DNA of 37,674 nucleotides from Acholeplasmataceae bacterium. Its GTDB lineage: Bacteria > Bacillota_I > Bacilli_A > ML615J-28 > CAG-698. The translations under genes were made by a program, and so were the position numbers. Under the pieces are notes generated by a model. The model worked only from the letters and a program-made list of their open reading frames with translations, made no database searches and was not told the DNA's origin. Positions 33,181 to 37,674 of the stretch are shown in pieces (the first letter of the stretch is position 1; the number at the start of each line of letters is the position of its first letter). Location: NCBI GenBank assembly GCA_012838705.1, contig DUOT01000172.1, positions 1-37,674 of the forward strand, in the 5' to 3' direction.

Positions 33181-35610
33181 ATGCCTTTCAATGGTTACAA
33201 CGAGAATTTTCCGTATTCAAACAAAACAGCTATTTGGGCAAATAACCTCCCTCCTTGGATGAAGATGGCTAATGACCCTACGTCAGTCGGGCAACAGTTT
33301 TTAAACTCGTTCGCATTAACTCTTGACGAAATAGACGATGCAATCAATCAAGCACTATACAATCAATATATTGGTCAGGCAAATCTTGGAGAGATTGCAT
33401 GGGTGACAAAAGCATTCCATGGGCTTAGGCTTTCTCCATCTAAAAGGTACAAGGTCAAGGCAGGTGGCAATGAGGTAAATGTTGTAAGCACATTAAGAGA
33501 GTTTTACGAAAATAAAGGCTCAGCTATCTTAGATTTCGATAAGATGCTCATCTATCTAAATACAGAACACCCCTATGATAGCCTAGAGCTAATAGATAGA
33601 GATGGACAAACAATCTGGACAGGAAATAAGTCCTCCCAAGTTAAACATCATGTCTGGAACTGTTTTGACGAGCTTGGGCTTTTAGTTGGACTAATGAGAA
33701 GAAATGGCGAAGGCAATGAGGATTTTGCCAAGCGCATCAAAAACGTATTCAGATACCCTGGGAATTCTTCGCATATGGGTCTGATATTTGGTCTTGCTGG
33801 GCAAATGGATCTGATTGAAAGTATCACTTGGGAAAAGAACAACGAGAGATGTGTTCTCCCAGTAGACACATATATAGAGAGCATTAAAGTTGGAAATAGG
33901 TTTTCTAGACCAGAAGAGCTTGAGATCAAAGAAGATGCTGTTGAAATCAAAAACGAAGTATTGGTTTTCCCAGATAACAAGCCAGACCAAGACTATACTC
34001 TAAACAAGTGCGAAATACAAGACGGCAAAATAGTTTTAGCCCCATCTGCACTAAGCGGAATCATAACAACTCCAGTCATCTCGATAGATAATCTTGAGCA
34101 CTGGAACAACCTTATATTAAAAGCTGATATTCCAGAAGAAACAGCAGTAAGTGTCGATGTAATGCACTACGAGCTAGATGTAGCTCACGTAGAAAACCTC
34201 ACCGATGGCGACGAAGTTATTGTGACATTAATCGAAGATGGAGCTGAAGAAAAATACATGGTAGACTCCAGCGTAAGGCTGAGAGTTAAACTTAGTAGGC
34301 CAGATACAACCTACGAGTCTCCGAGCGTAGAGCTAATAATGCTGTCTTACGAGAATACCGATGCAGAAGTTACCTACATCAAAAAGGACTCTATCAAGCT
34401 AGATGTTTTAAGCGACGAGCAGTTCAAAAAAGAACTAACTAATCCAGACGGCAGCCCCTCAAATGAGCTCAAGCAGTGGGCGCAAGAGTTATCAGACATG
34501 ATTCCTATTTTATGGAATAAGTTTATTTGGGATGAAGCGTATTGGGATGTAATAGACAAGAACTTAATGGGACTTGATGTGTTACCTCACAGATGGGATC
34601 CTACCATTGATAGAATCGCAAGTAAGTATCTTCAAATAGGGGTTGGTGACGGATTAGATTTAAAAGTTGCCGACATCGCAAAACAATCAGATTGGAATTT
34701 AAGAATCACTTCTGGTACTTACTTTGCTGGGGAAAACCTCGATGAATACTATCTGTTCGCAAAGCCCACAACAGAATTTTTCGTGAAATCAGATGAAAAC
34801 AATCAGGTTAAAATCAGTGGCACACCAATGCAGGGCGCCCCTGTTATTGTAGAGACCGACAATGGATACTTAACTCAGGTATCTTTTTTGGATGAAGATT
34901 TCAACTACACAATAGAAAACGAAGAGGTGGTGATCGCCGATGGTGGCCCTGACATTTATCTTAAATACAATGATTTGGACCTCAATCATGTTAATATTAC
35001 TGACAATGATAATGGATCTTATACTCCACTTATCGAACAGTATGATACGTCTAATCGGATTTCCTTATCGCCAGTACCAAAAAGGGGAACTGAGCTTAGA
35101 GTTTCTTACAGGGTTAAAAACTCGTTTATCATCTCTAATGAAGAAAATGGCTCAACGATTACGTTCTCTGAGGAGCAAAATAACATCAAGATAACGTACG
35201 AAGATTCAAGCGATACCAAATACTACGTGGAAACCAGAGTAACAATTGATCCGTCGCTGACTCACTTTAACCAAGGCTTTATATATGTAGCGAATCAAAT
35301 CGGCGATACAGTTAGAATGAGTGCCTCCGCAGATCCTGACATTGTACGGGCAAACGGCTATGATAGATCTGTAGTACACATTGACTGTTTCGACCAATGG
35401 GGTAATCCAACAAACAATAATGAGATTAGTGGTACAGCCTCAATCGGAATACTTACTTTGGTTGCAATAAGTGGAAATAGATCAACATTTAGATATACCG
35501 CCCCAAGTTCTATTGCAACAGATACCAAGGCAGAATTAACTTTCTCTGTGCCTAATGGGACTAGCGTTAAAACATCAATATTAGTGAAGGCTGGTGAGAA
35601 CGGTGCGTAA
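33181..35610 (+). CDS. Large baseplate/tail protein with C-terminal Ig-like domain
   Basis: This 809-residue protein starts at an ATG with AAGGAGGAG. The N-terminal ~200 residues (WANNLPPWMKMANDP, TLDEIDDAINQALYNQYIG) are of the kind placed after the J-like gene in myovirus baseplates, perhaps filling a gpI-like role. The centre is beta-rich. Residues ~705-809 look like an invasin-type (Big_1) Ig domain (VHIDCFDQWGNPTN, then STFRYTAPSS). The last codons overlap a GTG start for the next gene. It probably links the baseplate to peripheral adsorption parts; the exact role is not certain. Confidence 0.65.
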   Translation: MPFNGYNENFPYSNKTAIWANNLPPWMKMANDPTSVGQQFLNSFALTLDEIDDAINQALYNQYIGQANLGEIAWVTKAFHGLRLSPSKRYKVKAGGNEVNVVSTLREFYENKGSAILDFDKMLIYLNTEHPYDSLELIDRDGQTIWTGNKSSQVKHHVWNCFDELGLLVGLMRRNGEGNEDFAKRIKNVFRYPGNSSHMGLIFGLAGQMDLIESITWEKNNERCVLPVDTYIESIKVGNRFSRPEELEIKEDAVEIKNEVLVFPDNKPDQDYTLNKCEIQDGKIVLAPSALSGIITTPVISIDNLEHWNNLILKADIPEETAVSVDVMHYELDVAHVENLTDGDEVIVTLIEDGAEEKYMVDSSVRLRVKLSRPDTTYESPSVELIMLSYENTDAEVTYIKKDSIKLDVLSDEQFKKELTNPDGSPSNELKQWAQELSDMIPILWNKFIWDEAYWDVIDKNLMGLDVLPHRWDPTIDRIASKYLQIGVGDGLDLKVADIAKQSDWNLRITSGTYFAGENLDEYYLFAKPTTEFFVKSDENNQVKISGTPMQGAPVIVETDNGYLTQVSFLDEDFNYTIENEEVVIADGGPDIYLKYNDLDLNHVNITDNDNGSYTPLIEQYDTSNRISLSPVPKRGTELRVSYRVKNSFIISNEENGSTITFSEEQNNIKITYEDSSDTKYYVETRVTIDPSLTHFNQGFIYVANQIGDTVRMSASADPDIVRANGYDRSVVHIDCFDQWGNPTNNNEISGTASIGILTLVAISGNRSTFRYTAPSSIATDTKAELTFSVPNGTSVKTSILVKAGENGA

Positions 35611-37674
35611 TTTTAATCCTGAGCTAAAAGAAAACGAATCAACTATAAGAATCGGGAACACAGTTCCACCAGGCAGTGTTAACCTCGCTTTCGTTAGCGC
35701 ACCTTCTCTTTCCTCTGATAAAGCGGTTCAGGTGTTCGACTACTCCGCTAGTATTCCAGAGAACAATAAGCCACTCAGTAATCTAAAGACCAATCTTTAT
35801 GTAGACAAAAATGGTATTCTAATAAATGACGCTGGCGTGGCTAAATTTCCACTAAGCGATATCAAGATGACTAACGAATACTATAGATACGAAGACCCCA
35901 AGAGAGAACCAGTTCCGCTTTTCTACAGATATGTTTCTCGTTTCTATCACTACGAAGAAGGAATATCTGGAACAGAAAATAGATTTGAGTATACTGGTCA
36001 AAACATCTCTATAGTTTCAAACAGCGTCGCCCCAATCGGGCCACATAAGATTTACCTCAACAAAAAGGGGACGAATATCTACGAAGTAGAGGTTTTCTCG
36101 TCCTTCGCTACCAATGAGACGCTTACCTATCATTTAAGATATAAAAAGTATGATGGTGGCAAAGTCAACCCAAGCCATCAAGAAGTAATGAATTCGACGT
36201 TCGCATTCACCGAAACCACTCTTGATAAACTTGCTGATTACAACTATGCAGTAGAGAACGCCCCCAACTATGATGGGTATTACTTTAACGTAGGGTACTC
36301 AGCCACAGAAGAACTAAGAGAGCCAGTACTTTTCAGATGGAGATTGAAATATAATTCAATAGTGACTCCATGGAAATCTGAGTATCTGTTAGAAAAAGAA
36401 TCCATGCGTGATACCGACTATACGAATCACGTGGGCGACACAGTGTATCATGATGATGAAGTCGGAAGTCACATTGTATCTAAAAAGCAAATCGCTAAAT
36501 CTCCTGAGAGCGTATTCCAGACAATGATTCCAGAGAACTTCTATAACATGACGATGGAAGTTCAGGTTTGGAACGGAACAACTTGGTCAAGTGATGATGG
36601 AAGCATTATTTCCAAGGGAGAACTGCAATACAATAGCCCAATCTATGTATGGATAAACCCAAACTCAGAAGTTAAAACGGGACAGCCACAGTCGTTTATC
36701 GGAAGGTTCTTTCAGGAATATCCCAGTAGGTCACTTGCCTTTAAAATATCTGGGCGTTCAATCTACACTCAACACGAACATACGCCCGAGCAAATTATCA
36801 ACCACGCAAGACTCCAAAGGGGGGCAACAGCTTCTTGGGGTAATCAGGAAAGTGGCTGGAAAAACATTTATGACAAATTAATCGGCGTTGATAATGTAAT
36901 CAGAGGTTCGACAAGGCTACTCTTCTCCTCTATTCCAAGTTATGCATGGGGTAGAACAAAAGAAGGAAAAGGTTCTTATCCAGATCATTCCCGTCCAGAG
37001 ATAACAGTTACCCTTGACACTCCAAAAAGTCTAGACCATGTGGAAGTTGTCATGGGAAGTGCGGGAGATATATATCAAGTTGAATTGCTAGATAACAATG
37101 GTGCTGTTAAATGGCAGGGCAAACCAGTTCAGACAAAAACATCTCTACTACCCTATCAGAGACACTTTAGGCAGGATTTCCCATCTCAAATATCGAATAT
37201 TAAAAGAATAAGGGTGATTATTCAACCAGAGTCCAAGAAGGTAAAGGACTATTGGTGGATACTCAACATACTTGGAATTAAAGACAGATACATTGGAGAA
37301 TGGGATGTCTATGAAATAAACGCTGTTGAGGTAATACCCGAAGACACCAAGACAGACGAAAATATTTGGGCTAAGTCCAAAGAATACACGGTATCTGTAT
37401 CAAAAAATAGCAGATACAGACAAGAAATCAGAAGCTTAATCTTCGAGGATGAATTGTATCCTAGCGACCTTGACTTGAGAGAAAATTGCGTTTACAGTAT
37501 TGAGCTCATTGATAGCAATGACTGCAACATTAAGCTCGTAGATAATTCGGGTACAAAATACGTAAACACTCTAGGTGAATGGAATCTAACCTATCAAGAA
37601 GCCACAAGGTCTGGCTCTAGGGCCCCGATAATCGAAGGAACGACTGACGCCTACGAGGTCTATGGTTCAAGACA
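35603..37674 (+). CDS. Large tail/baseplate protein, cut by window end (partial)
   Basis: A frame opens at GTG 35603, overlapping the previous stop by 8 bases, with GGTGAG a few bases upstream. It stays open to the window end, giving about 690 residues so far. No closer ATG lies downstream, supporting the GTG. The sequence is beta-rich with many Tyr and Trp and no clear catalytic motif. A segment such as YVSRFYHYEEG, with later alternating strands, would suit a baseplate or receptor-binding structural protein. I do not recognise a named family. Confidence 0.72.
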   Translation, partial: MRNFNPELKENESTIRIGNTVPPGSVNLAFVSAPSLSSDKAVQVFDYSASIPENNKPLSNLKTNLYVDKNGILINDAGVAKFPLSDIKMTNEYYRYEDPKREPVPLFYRYVSRFYHYEEGISGTENRFEYTGQNISIVSNSVAPIGPHKIYLNKKGTNIYEVEVFSSFATNETLTYHLRYKKYDGGKVNPSHQEVMNSTFAFTETTLDKLADYNYAVENAPNYDGYYFNVGYSATEELREPVLFRWRLKYNSIVTPWKSEYLLEKESMRDTDYTNHVGDTVYHDDEVGSHIVSKKQIAKSPESVFQTMIPENFYNMTMEVQVWNGTTWSSDDGSIISKGELQYNSPIYVWINPNSEVKTGQPQSFIGRFFQEYPSRSLAFKISGRSIYTQHEHTPEQIINHARLQRGATASWGNQESGWKNIYDKLIGVDNVIRGSTRLLFSSIPSYAWGRTKEGKGSYPDHSRPEITVTLDTPKSLDHVEVVMGSAGDIYQVELLDNNGAVKWQGKPVQTKTSLLPYQRHFRQDFPSQISNIKRIRVIIQPESKKVKDYWWILNILGIKDRYIGEWDVYEINAVEVIPEDTKTDENIWAKSKEYTVSVSKNSRYRQEIRSLIFEDELYPSDLDLRENCVYSIELIDSNDCNIKLVDNSGTKYVNTLGEWNLTYQEATRSGSRAPIIEGTTDAYEVYGSR

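Overview
This window looks like the late structural block of a large contractile-tailed bacteriophage (a myovirus). Genes are tightly packed on the + strand, mostly with strong AGGAGG-type ribosome binding sites and 0-40 base gaps or short overlaps. That style suggests a Gram-positive (Bacillota-like) host, but nothing in the window proves it. One gene (about 7494-8375) runs the other way. No stretch longer than 300 bases lacks a gene, and I saw no tRNA, rRNA, CRISPR array or integrase. The first and last genes are cut by the window edges.

Layout. 1-463: end of an unknown, probably head, gene and a small Lys/Glu-tailed protein. 506-2506: an Ig-like protein with an adaptor-like C-terminus and a four-cysteine neck-like protein. 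2503-5731: a short sheath-like protein, a terminator-like protein and the full tail sheath. 5761-7506: three tandem tail-tube paralogues, with terminator-like hairpins after the first two. 7494-8375 (-): a secreted TolB-like beta-propeller with its own extended -10 promoter, apparently a cargo (moron) gene. 8490-10657: a degenerate staphylococcal-nuclease-like domain fused to a tube-like domain, then two related tail-assembly-chaperone-like proteins. 10673-31140: three consecutive giant proteins of 2197, 2300 and 2313 residues. 31130-37674: OB-fold spike-like protein, possible spike/tip protein, gp25-like wedge, J-like wedge, an 809-residue protein with an Ig-like end, and a large partial protein.

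The standout is the second giant protein (17286-24188). It carries an intact DEDDh (DnaQ-type) exonuclease signature at its N-terminus. Further along, in the correct order, come signatures of both large subunits of multisubunit RNA polymerase: a beta-like two-lysine block, a beta-like C-terminal block, a beta'-like GR...LMSR block, a beta'-like RxPxxH block and a DxDxDGD catalytic aspartate motif. I read it as a single-chain, virion-packaged RNA polymerase of the broad YonO/crAss-like class, fused to an exonuclease and encoded among contractile-tail genes between the tape-measure slot and the hub.

Proposed working model (inference): the sheath and tube drive injection. The hub giant, with its lytic-transglycosylase domain, opens the cell wall. 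The first two giants travel in or near the tail lumen and enter the cell, where the polymerase could transcribe early phage genes before host takeover.
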